From Phanerodontia chrysosporium (Eukaryota; Basidiomycota; Agaricomycetes; Polyporales; Phanerochaetaceae), in assembly GCA_001910725.1 (NCBI GenBank), contig MJGA01000007.1, positions 930,001-994,000 of the forward strand: 64,000 bases of DNA, read 5' to 3'. A model generated the notes under the pieces. The model ran no database searches, had not been told where the DNA came from, and was given only the letters and a program-made list of their open reading frames with translations. Below are positions 12,601-24,329 of this stretch, piece after piece (the first letter of the stretch is position 1; each line of letters begins with the position of its first letter). The position numbers and the translations under genes are program-made.

Positions 12601-14509
12601 GTCTACAGAAAGCTCCGCAGCATAGCGCGCAGGGCAACCGTCCTCCAGTAGATGCCAGCGTTATTCGACCTGCGTTCGCAAGAAACAACACGGAGGTCAT
12701 GATTGTGGACGAGTCAGCGCCGACGTCGCCAGCTGGAGGTGTGGATGAGCCCAAGCTTCCCGGGGTGGAGGATGGCATCACACTGGCGGACATTCCACAG
12801 CTGGTTGAGGCTGCGCAGGCACGGGAGCAGCACCGGTCATTGCCACGACAAAGCTCAATACCGTATATTGCGGAGTTGAGTCCTGTAGAGCTTGCGATCG
12901 TCAAACACGCGGCAGTGTTGGCGTTGACCAGGTCACCGCTTCGGGACCAGTTTGATCTGGACGAGATTCTTGAGCTCGTCGAGGTTAAGAAAAGCTCATT
13001 CTGGAACAAGTTATTCAAGCAAGGTCCTGACAAAAAGAACGTCAAGAAGAAGGGTAAGCCAAGCTACTTCAATTGAGCGAGTCACCATGTTGACACCGAT
13101 CACGTACAGGTGTCTTCGGCGTTCCGCTAGAGCTTTTGGTAGAACGTGAAGGGGCGGATTCATTGCACGGCGCATCAAGGGCTACGCTGCGGGTACCTAG
13201 CTTCGTAGATGACGTCGTCTCAGCCATGCGACAGATGGGTAAGTCAATGTAGCATCATGGTCCCTCCATTCCCACTTATTCCCGTCCAGACATGTCCGTC
13301 GAAGGCATCTTCCGCAAGAATGGAAACATCAGGCGACTTAAAGAGTTGACAGACGCAATTGATCGAGATCCTTCGTCCGTCGACCTCACGCAAGATAACC
13401 CCGTACAACTGGCTGCCCTCCTGAAGAAGTTCCTTCGCGAGCTCCCTGATCCCTTACTGACCTTCAAACTGCACCGATTATTTATTGCAACGCAAAGTGA
13501 GTGCGGCATCATCGTCAACCCGTGCTGATGTTGACTGGGGTTGGTCAGATCTTCCTACTGAGGCGGAACGGAAACGTATGCTGCACATGGTTTCACTCAT
13601 CCTCCCGAAGTACCATCGGGACACGATGGAAGTGCTGTTCGTGTTCCTCAAATGGGTTGCATCGTTCGCGCACCTTGACGAGGAGACCGGGAGCAAAATG
13701 GACCTTCCGAACCTTGCTACGGTCATCTGCCCAAGTATCCTGTACTCAAGAGGCAGAGATGGCGTTCGTGACGAGAGCTTTGGTGCCATTCGCGTCGTCA
13801 CCTCTCTTCTCGAGAACCAAGACGAGTTTTTCTGCGTGCCAGAGGAATTCATGCCGATCTTGCAAGACCAGGACTACTTCCAGAGCAGTATGGAGTTGCC
13901 GAGCAAGGAGTTCCTCAAGAAGTGCGACACCTATTACAAGGTGAAGATGAACGGCCGGACACCTGGCTTGACCTCACCTGTTGTGGGTTCCCAGCAGTTC
14001 AATTTCAACACAACTGCGCGGTCAGACGATTCGCGGTCCCTTCCTCCACGAGCGGAGTCAAGGTGAGAGAGAACCATCGCGCCCTTGTGTATCACACTCA
14101 GCCGTTGTACAGAGCGTTGCAAACGAATTCGCAACAACATTCAGAGCGAACGCTTGTTGGGTCGCCGTCCCCGTCTGACCACTATCCCCCACCTCGCAGC
14201 GGCCTCCAGTCTCGCCAACAATCGCCACCAAGTCTACAACACTCCCCGTACTCCTATCCGTCAGCTTCGGGACCGCAGCCATCGTTGTCGCAGAGTGTCG
14301 CGTCCATACAAGCCCCGCAACCGCGCGCTGCACAAGGGGGTTACATGTCGGACAATGGCAGCAACGAGTGGCCGCCTCCGCAGATGCCCGCGAGCAGGCC
14401 ACCGTCACGACCGTCATCGTCCTACGTACCCTCGAGGAGCAGCGGAGAGGGCAATCATCCGTTCACATCCAACTCGCATGCCGCACAGGCTGTGCGTCAG
14501 CGCGTATAG
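9652..14509 (+). CDS. LIM-domain Rho GTPase-activating protein (Rga1-like), two apparent frameshifts
   Basis: Negative regulator of Rho/Cdc42 GTPases in polarity; about 1,407 residues from 12 exons (9652-10217, 10330-10417, 10468-10621, 10675-10904, 10964-11135, 11189-11367, 11417-12337, 12389-13053, 13110-13238, 13290-13496, 13549-14062, 14113-14509). A Ser-rich N-terminus leads to LIM zinc fingers (CTACGKAM, CAKCGQAL, CAGCNSAI), a helical region, a further LIM (CVKCNQTV) and a C-terminal RhoGAP domain with the arginine finger in GIFRKNG. The tail is Pro/Ser/Gln-rich. Exon 5 is one base short of keeping frame between VNVRRPN and PEQPWIEEE (about 10985-11045). Exon 8 is also off by one between ESPTGK and DASVIRPAF (about 12535-12650), where an unrecognised 77-nt intron ending TACAG would also fit. 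All other phases close. Confidence 0.88.
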
Positions 14510-14988
14510 TAGCCGTCTGATTCTGGGTCTCTTCTCTGGTGGAACTTTGTATATATGGCTTCTTCTACTCTACCTCCTGCTGTCAGATCACGCATCCCCT
14601 CGTTTGCATCGCTGCTCTATTACCCCCTCTTACCCCATCTGTACTTGACATAGCTCTCTCATTTAACCTATTGATCACGGACGAATATCTGCAGTATTTT
14701 GATACCCTCATTCACCAGCCGTTAGGGCGATACACCAATCGCATGGCATTGGAAACCGACTTGTGTATGATGAGCGTGAGCATATTGTGATCGTAAAATA
14801 ACTATAGTGCGCTTGGCCTGCGGTCACAAGGCTAGCAGGACCGACATGTTATCTTTGCGTGCTGCTTGGGCGCTATTCTCGCCGTGTCTCGTCGCTTTCT
14901 TCTCATCTACGCTTTGCCCTGAGATCCCAGCCCATCTACTGGCAGATACCCACTTCTGAGGTATTCCAGGCCGTTAAGGCACGCCACG
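14510..14988. other. Intergenic
   Basis: 479 bp between the RhoGAP gene and the next + strand gene; pyrimidine-rich 3' tail, no recognised element. Confidence 0.5.
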
Positions 14989-16822
14989 ATGCAACGCGTA
15001 CCGAAGCAGACGCGTAAGGTCAATCGATGGAACGCGTATCTTCACAGTCAGGTGCAAGCTTTCAATAAAGGTATGCGTCACACTACACGGTAACTTCTAT
15101 GCGAAATTTCATAAATTTTGTGTCCTCGGCAGGCCTCGACCCCAGTGAGCCTCGTCCACGAGTGCATGTTATCGCGAAAGGCATCCGCGAGCGATGGGAT
15201 GCCATGACTGAGGAGGAACGCATCGCCGCGACGGCAGATGCTATTGTGGAGCTCGAGGATTTGCGTGAGTCGAAGCAGGCGGCGAAAAAGGAGTCTAAGA
15301 TTTCAAGTACACGCGACATCCGCAATACCATGGATGGCATTGAGGCAGAGGTGCGCGTCCATCACCCGGAGTCAACCGCGCTTTCCTCATGTTCGCCGCC
15401 CGCAGCTCCTGGATCTGAACACGCGGACGGGAGCGGAGGTTCTAGTCGTGCAGATCCGTCCCGAGCCCGAGAACTTCAACAACAAGCCCCGCATCTTCAT
15501 GACGTCGCCGCGTGTCGGCGAGTTCTTTCAGCTCTCCACGCAAAGTTCCGTGCATGACTTCGCGGTGAAACTGCAGGCGTTCTGTATCGCGAATATACAG
15601 CCCCGTACGCTTTCTGCACCCGCTCCTTCTAAACCGTCTCCATCTACGCCGGCATCCACAGCGACCCCACCACCAGTCATAACTCCTGCGGCGAACATGC
15701 AACAGCAGGTCATCGAGATGAAGCGCAAGGTCAAGACGCTCATTAATGACAAGCTCCGTGAGTCTTGCCTTTCCGCCGTTTTCTGCTTGCATCTGAACTG
15801 TCTTGGCAGAGGAGTGTGCATTCCCCGTGAAGATCTCGCGGATCAACTACGTCGACTTCGAGACGTCGATCTCGGAGCGGCACGGCATTGTCTGCGAGAA
15901 CTGGCCGCTGCCTAACTTCTGTGCGCCGGGTTGCTTGAACTCGCTCACTGAGCTCGAGGTCCTGTATCACGCATGGAGTACCGGGGTTACGACCTTCCGC
16001 AAAATGTCCCCAGAGGAGCACCATCAGTTCAAAGAGGCCCGTGTCCAGCATCGGCTTCACGCGGCTATTGCCCAGGCAAACGCAGCTGCACTTGCTGCCC
16101 ATCAAAATACCTCTGCGGTGCAGTCTTCCAGTGCAGGTCCGAGCGAAACGCTCCCTGCGCTTCCCGCCTCTGCGTCTGCCCCCGACACGGAGACAGCAGC
16201 TCACGTACAGGGAGGCGTACCAGTGACTGTCCCCATTCCTGGAGATTCCCAAAGCGCTGCTTCTCAGTCTGCCTCATCCCCCGCCGAAGTCGAGACACAG
16301 CTCTTCACCATACCTGTGGAACCCCCATCTTCACTACCTGAGCAGACGCCGATTGCCTCATCGTCCGCTGTCACGCTAGACACTCTTGGTTCATCAGGCG
16401 GCGCAGGCGGCGCGACGTTCGTCTTCTCGACAGGCAAACGGCCGCCGCCATCTCAGTTTAACATCCTCGGACCTCTGGGCCTTCTGTCGAAGAAGCCCCG
16501 GAAGAAGCGTGCTGATGCGGGCGTGAAGCGTGGCCCGAACAAAAGGACAAAGCAAGCGCTTGCGAAGGCCACTGCAGCCGCCGCCGGGGAGGAAAGTCCC
16601 GAGGAGGAAGAGGAAGACGAGCTGGTGCAGGATGGCGCGGCGCCCATGATGGTCGATGGGCAGCCTCCAATAACGGAGGACGCGGCGCGCCAGACCGGTG
16701 ACTCGTCTGCGACGAACCAGCAGCAGCAACATGCCATGCCAGATCCCGGCGGGACGACAACGGTCTTCCGGGTCCAGGCGCAGCCGCCGATGGCCGCGCT
16801 CATGCCTCGCCGGACGACGTAG
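14989..16822 (+). CDS. Basidiomycete conserved protein of unknown function
   Basis: 554 residues, exons 14989-15070, 15133-15350, 15406-15757, 15810-16822; phases close. I recall the architecture from a family seen mainly in agaricomycetes. It opens with a basic RKVNRWNAYL segment and a helical RERWDAMTEEER stretch that resembles an HMG-box-like fold. A middle block (LLDLNTRTGAEVLVV, then SPRVGEFFQLS) follows, and then a conserved NYVDFETSISERHGI and TGVTTFRKM block. The last ~230 residues are Ala/Ser/Pro-rich and end with a basic cluster (KKPRKKRADAG, a possible nuclear signal) and an acidic patch EEEEEDE. No catalytic motif is visible. A nuclear or DNA-associated role is a guess from composition only. 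Confidence 0.8.
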
Positions 16823-18038
16823 TACATCCACAAAATGAGGCACCTTCGAGTTGAGCTGAAAACATTCCATCTCGTGCATTCTCTAAACCACCGAAATCTG
16901 TACTCTTGTATTAGCTACCTTTCAAAGATCCTCTGTCGCACACTGGATAGGCACGTAGACCGCTTGTTCACTGCGCGCTTACTATTCGCCATCGGCTTCG
17001 TGTAAGACGCAATGGGCTTTGTGGCGTGCGACTGCGTACGCGCTCCCTGTACGCTGATTGATCCAGTCTACCATGAGCGATAGGCCTGGCTCCTTCTGCT
17101 AACGGTGGCCTTTCATCGGTGGGTAATAATCAGCTTGGCTCCCATGGAACGCTCATATCATTTGTGCGCGTATGCAAGCCTACTAGGGATTACGTACGAT
17201 ATAACCAGGGGAGCAATGCACTTCGCCTGCGTGTACTGGAGAGCGCTGGCATGCTGCCTGGTCAGCAAGCATCGTACGCATTGTTACGACACCTCTCGGT
17301 GTCGATTTCCGACCAACAATGCAAAATTGTGCCGCCGCAGACGGTTCTGGTCGCCTCGACAGATCCTCGCATGATAGACGCCCGCTGTTTGCTTCCACGA
17401 CAGCATCCAGGATCGTTTGTAAGCCTTTTCTCCTGACAAAGCGTGCAGGACAGCGGCGGTAGCATTGATTTTTCCCTTCATATCGGGAAGATGGCGGTCG
17501 GAGAGCGGGAGCAGCGGCGGTCGGCCTGCTGCGCTGGCGGCGCGCCGCGACGAACCTGACGCCGACAGAAGGCTGCACAATATTGCGCCCGCTCCATGGT
17601 CTTTCTCATTTCGGCCCCATTCCAGCTCCTTCCAGGACAGCCAGTGCAGCGTTGCGGGACACTCGCTACGCGGCGGGTGAGTGGTTTGCTGTCGCTCTCA
17701 GTAGGCTTTGCAGCCGCGGCCATCAGCTCCGAGCTGCTCATATGTTGATCCCTGCCCCACGCAGTATTCTGCCCTGGCGACAGCTGGCAACAAGCGATAT
17801 GCGTTCCAAAAAAGAGCCGCCTCGACAGGCGGCCGTGCTGACATAGCACACCAGCATGTTCTTGATCCTTCGGTAGGCCACGAGAGCCACGTACGTTGAT
17901 CAGTGCGGTCGCTCCTTGTGCATAGTATTTAAGAGCCTTTGACCCCATAGCAAGACCCCAGCACTTGACCTCTCGTCCTCTGAAGCACCGTCCTCACACA
18001 CTTCTCTATCGCCTTTTTGTACTCGTCGCATTCACGCC
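16823..18038. other. Intergenic, upstream of the first GST
   Basis: 1,216 bp without a convincing gene. The largest open frame is 156 codons on the - strand (17478-17948); it has no recognisable domain and runs antisense through what should be the GST1 promoter. Confidence 0.5.
17926..17933 (+). promoter_or_regulatory. TATA-like element of GST copy 1
   Basis: TATTTAAG lies 106 bp upstream of the GST copy 1 ATG. Comparable TATA-like boxes precede the three other GST copies. Confidence 0.5.
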
Positions 18039-18823
18039 ATGTCTCACGGCAAGCAGTTCACTCTCTACTCCCACAAGGGTGGCCCGAACGGATGGTACGT
18101 ATGCTACCTGCCGCGATGCATGCATAACAGACGCTCATCCTGATCCCAGGAAGGTCGCTTTCGTCCTTGAGGAGCTTGGCCTGACCTACGAGACCATCTA
18201 CCTCGACTTCCAGAAGAACGAGCAGAAGTCGCCCGAATTCCTGAAGCTCTGCCCGAACGGCCGCATCCCCGCAATCGTCGACCACAAGAACGGCGACTTT
18301 GTCGTCTGGGAGTCGAACGCGATCGTGCAGTACCTCGTCGACAAGTACGACAAGGACCACAAACTCTCTGTCGCGCCCGGAACGGACGAGTACTACACCC
18401 AGCTGCAGTGGCTCTACTTCCAGGCGAGCGGCCAGGGCCCGTACTACGGCCAGGCTGGCTGGTTCACCTTCTACCACCCCGAGAAGGTGCCCAGCGCGCT
18501 CGAGCGGTACCGCAACGAAATCAAGCGTGTACTCGGCGTCCTTGAGAGCGTGCTCTCCAAGCAGGAGTGGCTCGTCGCCAACCGCCCAACTGTCGCAGAC
18601 CTCTCGTTCATCCCGTAAGTACCTTTTGGCGCTCAGTTATACACGTGCTGCAGTGCTAACGATTTGTTGCAGATGGAACGTCGCTGCCGTCACTCGTCTT
18701 CTCGAGAACTTCGACTTTGAGAAAGAGTACCCTGCCACTGCCAAGTGGCACAAGACGCTTCTTGAGCGGCCGGCTGTCAAGAAGGTCTGGGAGGAGCGCG
18801 AGAAGGTGCTCGCTCAGCAGTGA
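18039..18823 (+). CDS. Ure2p-like glutathione S-transferase, copy 1
   Basis: Cytosolic glutathione transferase of the fungal Ure2p-like class, 223 residues; exons 18039-18094, 18150-18614, 18673-18823. The N-terminal thioredoxin-like domain contains LEELGLTYE, the PNGRIPAIVDH cis-Pro loop and the WESNAI glutathione gamma-Glu site. The all-helical C-terminal domain has YFQASGQGPYYGQ and TVADLSFIPWN. In wood-decay basidiomycetes this class is expanded and linked to detoxification of plant compounds; that role is inferred here. Of the four copies only this one lacks the intron after Trp of VWES, and it lacks the extra C-terminal intron of copies 3 and 4. It reads LCPNGR where the others read NPNGR. 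Confidence 0.94.
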
Positions 18824-19393
18824 ACTTAGCATTGGACGCACTTGGGACACTTTGAGGACTGTAGCAAACTAATTTATTGAATGGAACGTGTATTTGCATA
18901 GAAGCTGCCAGTAGCGATGGAGCGTGCTTGAAGTCTCCGTGCAATATTGCCAGGCTTGGGGTGATAAAGTTGTATCTGGCTAAGACATGGATTGCCCTTC
19001 TAGCGTTCGGACGCCCTGTTGGTCATCGGTGTCCTATTCCTGTGGCCTCTCGTCGTACATGCATGTCATGCATGTGGTTGGAGCCTTAGTCACTCCGGGA
19101 ATCCTGACAGCCTGGCCTTGGTTTCGACGTCGCTCATGCCAGAATCCCAGAGTACAACAATTTTGGACGTAAATAGAGCTGCTACTTTACGTATCCCATG
19201 TCAGTCACCTTGTATGCTTTGAATCTGCTTCGTCGCCCCGGTTTCGCTATGGCTGTAGGCTGTTCTTGTGGGGTTGCCTGATTTGGAAGCAGATGGGTGA
19301 GGATTGATCGCGGGTCCGCGTCTTGTCTGGCGCGTGGACGGCTGGGTAGACTGCTCGCCCGCGACGTCTGCCTCTTGACTTCATGACACGTCG
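18824..19393. other. Intergenic
   Basis: 570 bp between GST copy 1 and PAT1, both on the + strand. It must hold the PAT1 promoter. No recognised element. Confidence 0.5.
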
Positions 19394-22300
19394 ATGTCTT
19401 TCTTTGGATTCGACCAACCAAACAGCTTGGAAGATGAGAAACGCAGGTTTCTCGAAAGCGGGGCGCAAGCAGCCCAGCAGGGCGACGTAGCTGTCTACAC
19501 CTGGGGCGAGGAGAGCTACGACGGCCTCGGAGATGCCTTGCAGGAGGGCGGAGACGAGCTCAACGACGAAACCTTCGGTGTGGGCGAGGTCGGTGCGTAC
19601 ATGCCTCACTTTGCGAAACAGTGCCTGTGATGACCCTGTGACGCGCGTAGGCAAGGACTTCGACTTTTCGCAGCAGGCTTTGCCAGCGGACGATCTGCCC
19701 ATCGCTAAAGAGCATGGAAAGGCTCGCGACCCTTCTCCCCTTCGCCAAGAGTACCGTTCTCAGCAACAACAACAGCAGGCTGCCCAGCCGAGTGCATCCT
19801 GTACGACGCCCTCAGCTGTCTCCCCTGTATGCCGTCTCACCATGCTTGCCCAGCTCGGCCGGTCGACGCGCTATGGGACAACAAGTCACCGTTTTCTCTG
19901 TTGCCCAAGGCGAACGGCGGAAAGTCTGCATTTGAGCATCACCATATGCCTGCCCCCGCACCGGCTCATGCCTCGTCGACATCGATGAAGTTCTCGCCCT
20001 TCGATGCAATGACCGAGACAGCTACACCCGGCGCAATGCCCAATCGCCAGCAGCAGCCCATGGCCCTCAGTCTTGGCGCTAATCAGACGCATGGTGTCCG
20101 CACCCTGGAGGAGATCGAGGCTGAGATGCGGGAAGCCTTCGCTGCGCAGCGACTTCAGAACCAGTCGCCTCAGCATCACCAACAACACTATGCGCAGGGT
20201 ACCATTCGTAGCTCTTCCGCTCAGCGACACATCCCGCCACAGTATGGGGTCGGTGGTACCCCACCACCGCGCATGCATCCTCAGCACGCACAGTCTCCGC
20301 GGTTTCAGCAGCAGCAGCAGCAACAAATTCACCTGCTCCAGCAGCAACAGCAGCAGATGCAGCTCTTGGAGTTGCAGGAACTGCGGGATAGGCAACAGCG
20401 CGCAGAGCTCGAGCACCTCCAGGAGCAGCTTCGCCTCGAAGAGCTTGAACGGCATCGCCAGCAGCAGCTGCGTGCTCAGGTTCAGCAGAACGCCCAGATG
20501 TTGCACCACCAGCGTCAGGCCTCGGGTGGCACTCCGATTGGCGAGATGCCTTATCGTCGCCAACCAGTCCATCCTCGCGCCACCACACCTTCCCGGGTCC
20601 AACAACCGCAGGGTCAGCATGTCGATGTCTCCTATCAACAGAACATGCAATACCTTCCCCGAGAGATCCAGATGCAACAACGCTTACTCGCAGAAATGGC
20701 TCAGGCGGAATTCCTTCATAGTCTGCAAGGCACGCCTGTTCCCGAAGGTCGCAACGAGCAGGAGCTACACGAGATCCTTAGGGCCGAAGCGATGCGCAAG
20801 ATCATGGAGGCGGAGCGCATGGAGGAGAAGCGGAAACGGAAGCTCGAGAAAATCCGGTACATGGTACGCTAGCCTGCTTTTGTGTTCCGACACCTTCGCT
20901 CACCAAACTGTAGTCAAGATATAACGACCTCATGACCCAGTCTGACAAGGACTTCATCACTCGGATCCAGGTTTCTCAGCTTGTCACTCAGGATCCATAC
21001 AACGATGACTTCTACGCGCAGGTATATGGCGCCCTCATGCGGCAGAAAATGGGTCTGGAAGCTCCCCAGGCATTGCTGAGGTTTGGCTCCGGAGGCGGTG
21101 TCGGGCTCGGACTCCACCAAATAAAGGGTGGCGGTCGTCGTCCGAGCGCTATGCAGAGGATGGAAGCACAGGTGGAGAGGATCGTGAACAATGCACGGAT
21201 GCGCGAGAAGGAAAAGACATGTGAGTCTCGATGCTTAATCTCATGGCAGCCGTGACGCTTATGTATACTAGCCTTGAACAACCTTCAGGGTGCTCTAGGC
21301 AAGACCGCCGGCAGGAGCTACAAGGCTGCACCGCGGCAGCTTCTCCAAGTGGATGGCCCGGGAACGTCTCCGACCATCTCTCCAGCACACGCACATATTT
21401 CCAAGGCGGATGCGAAGAAGGCTGTTGACGGTGAGGGAGTAGCAAAGGCGGCCGCGAGGATTGGTGCAGAGGCACTGAGCGGGCACGATGTGCGTGTCGA
21501 TCTTCACGGATGTCCGTAAATGCACTGACGGTTTGACGATCTCTCAGGACCAAGAGCTCGTCAGAAGAGACCCTCTGTCGTTAAAGGAGGCGCTCATGGT
21601 CGTGGAGCGCTGCATCGACATTCTTATGGCTCTTGATGGCCAGAGGGACCACCGCCCAGAGGAAGAAGGCGAAGCATTAGCTGCCTGGGAAGCTGAGCAC
21701 AACAAGCTTATTGACAGCCTTTGGGACGGCCTCAGAGTGATGGTGCCACTTGAAACGAGGTAAGCAGCGCAAGCTCATAATATGCGTCCCCAGCTAATGG
21801 ACTGTTATCAGCAACCCGCACCCGTTCATCTCCATCCTGATGCCGCTGAAGGGCAAAAAGATGCTCCCTCGCGTCCAGCGCTACTTCGACATGTCGCGAA
21901 ACCTGACAGTGCTTACTCTCCTCGTCGCATGCTTTTCACAGCTCGACGTCGTTCGTGACTCATACCTCATCGACCGTCTCGAAGACAGCGCTGCTCGCAA
22001 GGAGGCCCTAATTCAGTGGGACAGCTTTTACTTCCTCCAAACTCACTATGTTCTCCATGTTGCCGGCAAGTGTAGCTTGAGGATCATCACGGGTCTTCTC
22101 GGTCTGTTCCTAGAGAGGAATGACGTTGTCGCTATGGCGCAGACACCTGTGAGTCCTCAGTGTTGACTACCTGCATATGAGTTACTGACATGCTCACGAT
22201 GAAAGGCTGGTTTGAACATGCTCACCATCTTTGTGAGCCGTGCATCGACACTCAAGTACGAGAATATACCAGAAGAGGAACGTCCAACGCCTAGTGAATT

Positions 22301-22709
22301 GACTCAATGGTATGTTTTGAGGATCACATCAGATCGACATCGCTCACTCCGTCTACCCTTCTATAGGCAGCAAATGTTCGACCACCTGTTCCAGCTGCTC
22401 GCGCCACACTTCCTCTTCCTCTTCCCCTCTGTGCGCCAGGCTGTCAACGCAAACGTCCCTATCATGAACATTCCCGACATGGACCGTATCGACCAACACA
22501 CGTGGCAGTTCTTCGCGTCCATGGGCAGTCAGAGCGGCACGGAGCAACAGCAGATCCTCGTCACGTCGCTGCGCGAGCGCGTCCTCGACAACGTCAGCTC
22601 GGTTGCCAAGGGGTGGGTCGTCGACGAAGAGACGCGCCGCCTTCGTCTCGCCAACGTGAACCTCTTCCTGCGTTCCCTTGGGCTCGATAGCTCGCAGATC
22701 GCGCTCTAG
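19394..22709 (+). CDS. PAT1: Pat1 decapping activator / P-body scaffold
   Basis: Bridges deadenylated mRNA, the Lsm1-7 ring and the Dcp1-Dcp2 decapping enzyme. 959 residues, nine exons (19394-19592, 19651-19800, 19854-20863, 20914-21220, 21272-21489, 21548-21759, 21812-22148, 22206-22309, 22367-22709); all phases close. The N-terminus MSFFGFD is the conserved short motif of fungal Pat1. A Pro/Gln-rich middle holds two poly-Gln runs and a long charged helix (about residues 260-330). The segment from SRYNDLMTQSDKDFI is the Pat1 core motif region. The C-terminal half is a helical repeat domain (PHPFISILMPLKGKKMLPR through the end). It interrupts an otherwise contiguous GST array. Confidence 0.93.
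20306..20357 (+). repeat. CAG/CAA-rich poly-glutamine tract in PAT1
   Basis: Two CAG/CAA runs encode poly-Gln stretches separated by IHLL, inside the disordered middle of Pat1. Such tracts are prone to length polymorphism and to assembly error, but the reading frame is intact here. Confidence 0.8.
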
Positions 22710-23501
22710 ATCGCTCTGTCTGTCTTTTGGGGTCTCCGTTGGACGTGTCCGGCCACGAGTCTGTACCATATCTCTCGAAAACATTTCTCCCAGCCATCCT
22801 GTAGTAAGTGTAGTAGTTATAGTTTTGTGTCTCCCAGCATCTCTGTTTCTCCTCTAGGACACTGTCGAGACCATGTGGCGTTTACGATGAGGGATCATAA
22901 CAAAGCGCCTGTGTACCTGGATGTGGCGCGGGGCAGGTACGTCAACTAACTTGCGCGAACACCATAGGCGATTTCAGAAAGGTGCATATCACCCTTAGCC
23001 CCAACTGTAAGAACGATGATGTGGGTCCACTTAAAGAGTAAGTCTTCGCAAGTTTGCATATGCTACCAATGCTGACCCGAAAGCAAGGTTTCTCGCATGC
23101 ATGCTCGCGTTTTCCTCCATTCGCGAGCATCGTTCGGGGTCACATGATCTACTATTTCTGACCGCCGTGCCCTCTGACACAGTATATGTCATGAGCGTTC
23201 CGCACAAGGCCGGGCAGATGAATGAGAATGGAAGCGTTAGAATCTAATTCCCCACATAGTTAGCTGCCAAGCACAGGCCAACGCTGAAACCGCGCTGGTA
23301 GACGTAAGGGTGGCCCCTGTTGCTTTGGCTGTTTCAAGATCACAGCCCAGCGCCCATCAACACTCACTGTGCCACAGACACTGCACTGATAGCACTTTGT
23401 AATCCTCGTCGATCACAGCTTATATATGGAACGATGGCCCGGTAAGTTGTTTCTAGGTTCGCTCTTCTTCTTCTCTCAGAAGCCCGGCAGAGCACACAGA
23501 C
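22710..23501. other. Intergenic
   Basis: 792 bp between PAT1 and GST copy 2. A TATA-like TATATAT lies about 75 bp before the GST ATG (23421-23427). No gene recognised. Confidence 0.5.
23421..23427 (+). promoter_or_regulatory. TATA-like element of GST copy 2
   Basis: TATATAT, about 75 bp upstream of the ATG, in a position comparable to the elements of the other copies. Confidence 0.5.
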
Positions 23502-24329
23502 ATGTCGCACGACAAGCAATTCTCGCTTTTCCTCCACAAGGCCTCTGCGCACGGGTGGTAAGTGGCTACACTACGCTTAGACGCGAACTCATGCTTAACG
23601 ATTCATATCAGGAAGGTTGCATTCGTCTTGGAGGAGCTTAGCCTCTCATACGAAATCGTTCTCGTCGATGTGGCGAAGAATGAGCAGAAGAGCCCCGAGT
23701 TCATGAAGCTTAACCCGAATGGTCGCACGCCTGCGCTGATTGACCACGGAAACAGCGACTTCGTCATTTGGCATGGCTTTCGTCTCCAACTGACCGTCAC
23801 ACATTGCTGATAGATGCTACAGGGAATCAAACGCTATGGTTCAGTACGTCGCGGATAAGTACGATACAGAACGTAAAATCTCGATGGCGCCTGGAACGGA
23901 CGACTTCTACATACAACTGCAGTGGCAGTACTTCCAGGGGACCGGGCAGGGCCCCTACTTTGGCCAGCTTGTTTGGTTCACTCTGTACCACGAAGAGAAG
24001 ATCCCGAGCGCGGTCACTCGGTACAAGGAAGAGGCGCTGCGAGTGTTCAGTGTACTCGAGAGAGTGCTATCGAATCAGGAATGGCTCGTCGGTGGAAAGA
24101 TGACCATCGCAGACATATCCTTCGTCTCGTATGTATTGTCGCCGACTCCCTTGGGCAATTAATGTTCACCTGGAGCTACAGATGGAACGACATGATCGTC
24201 CACTTCCTCGATAACTTCGACTTCGAGAAGGAATTTCCTGCCACCGCTGCATGGCATTACAAGATGCTCAAACGCCCTACGATCAAGAGACCTTGGGATG
24301 AGCGTAGCAAGCTCATGTCTCGGCAGTAG
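23502..24329 (+). CDS. Ure2p-like glutathione S-transferase, copy 2 (most diverged)
   Basis: 222 residues, exons 23502-23557, 23612-23770, 23823-24128, 24182-24329. It carries the class features [39 protein letters not shown] and [11 protein letters not shown]. Its sequence is the least like the others (KASAHGW in place of KGGPNGW, and [10 protein letters not shown]), so it may have a different substrate. Intron 2 begins with GC rather than GT (23771-23772). The donor is fixed by exon length: exons 2 and 3 are 159 and 306 nt, the same as in copy 3. It lacks the last intron of copies 3 and 4. Phases close; the gene looks functional. Confidence 0.92.

Noticed and set aside
17478..17948. 156-codon open frame on the - strand upstream of GST copy 1
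   Set aside because: No domain, compositionally ordinary, and antisense to the expected GST promoter; no supporting splice pattern.
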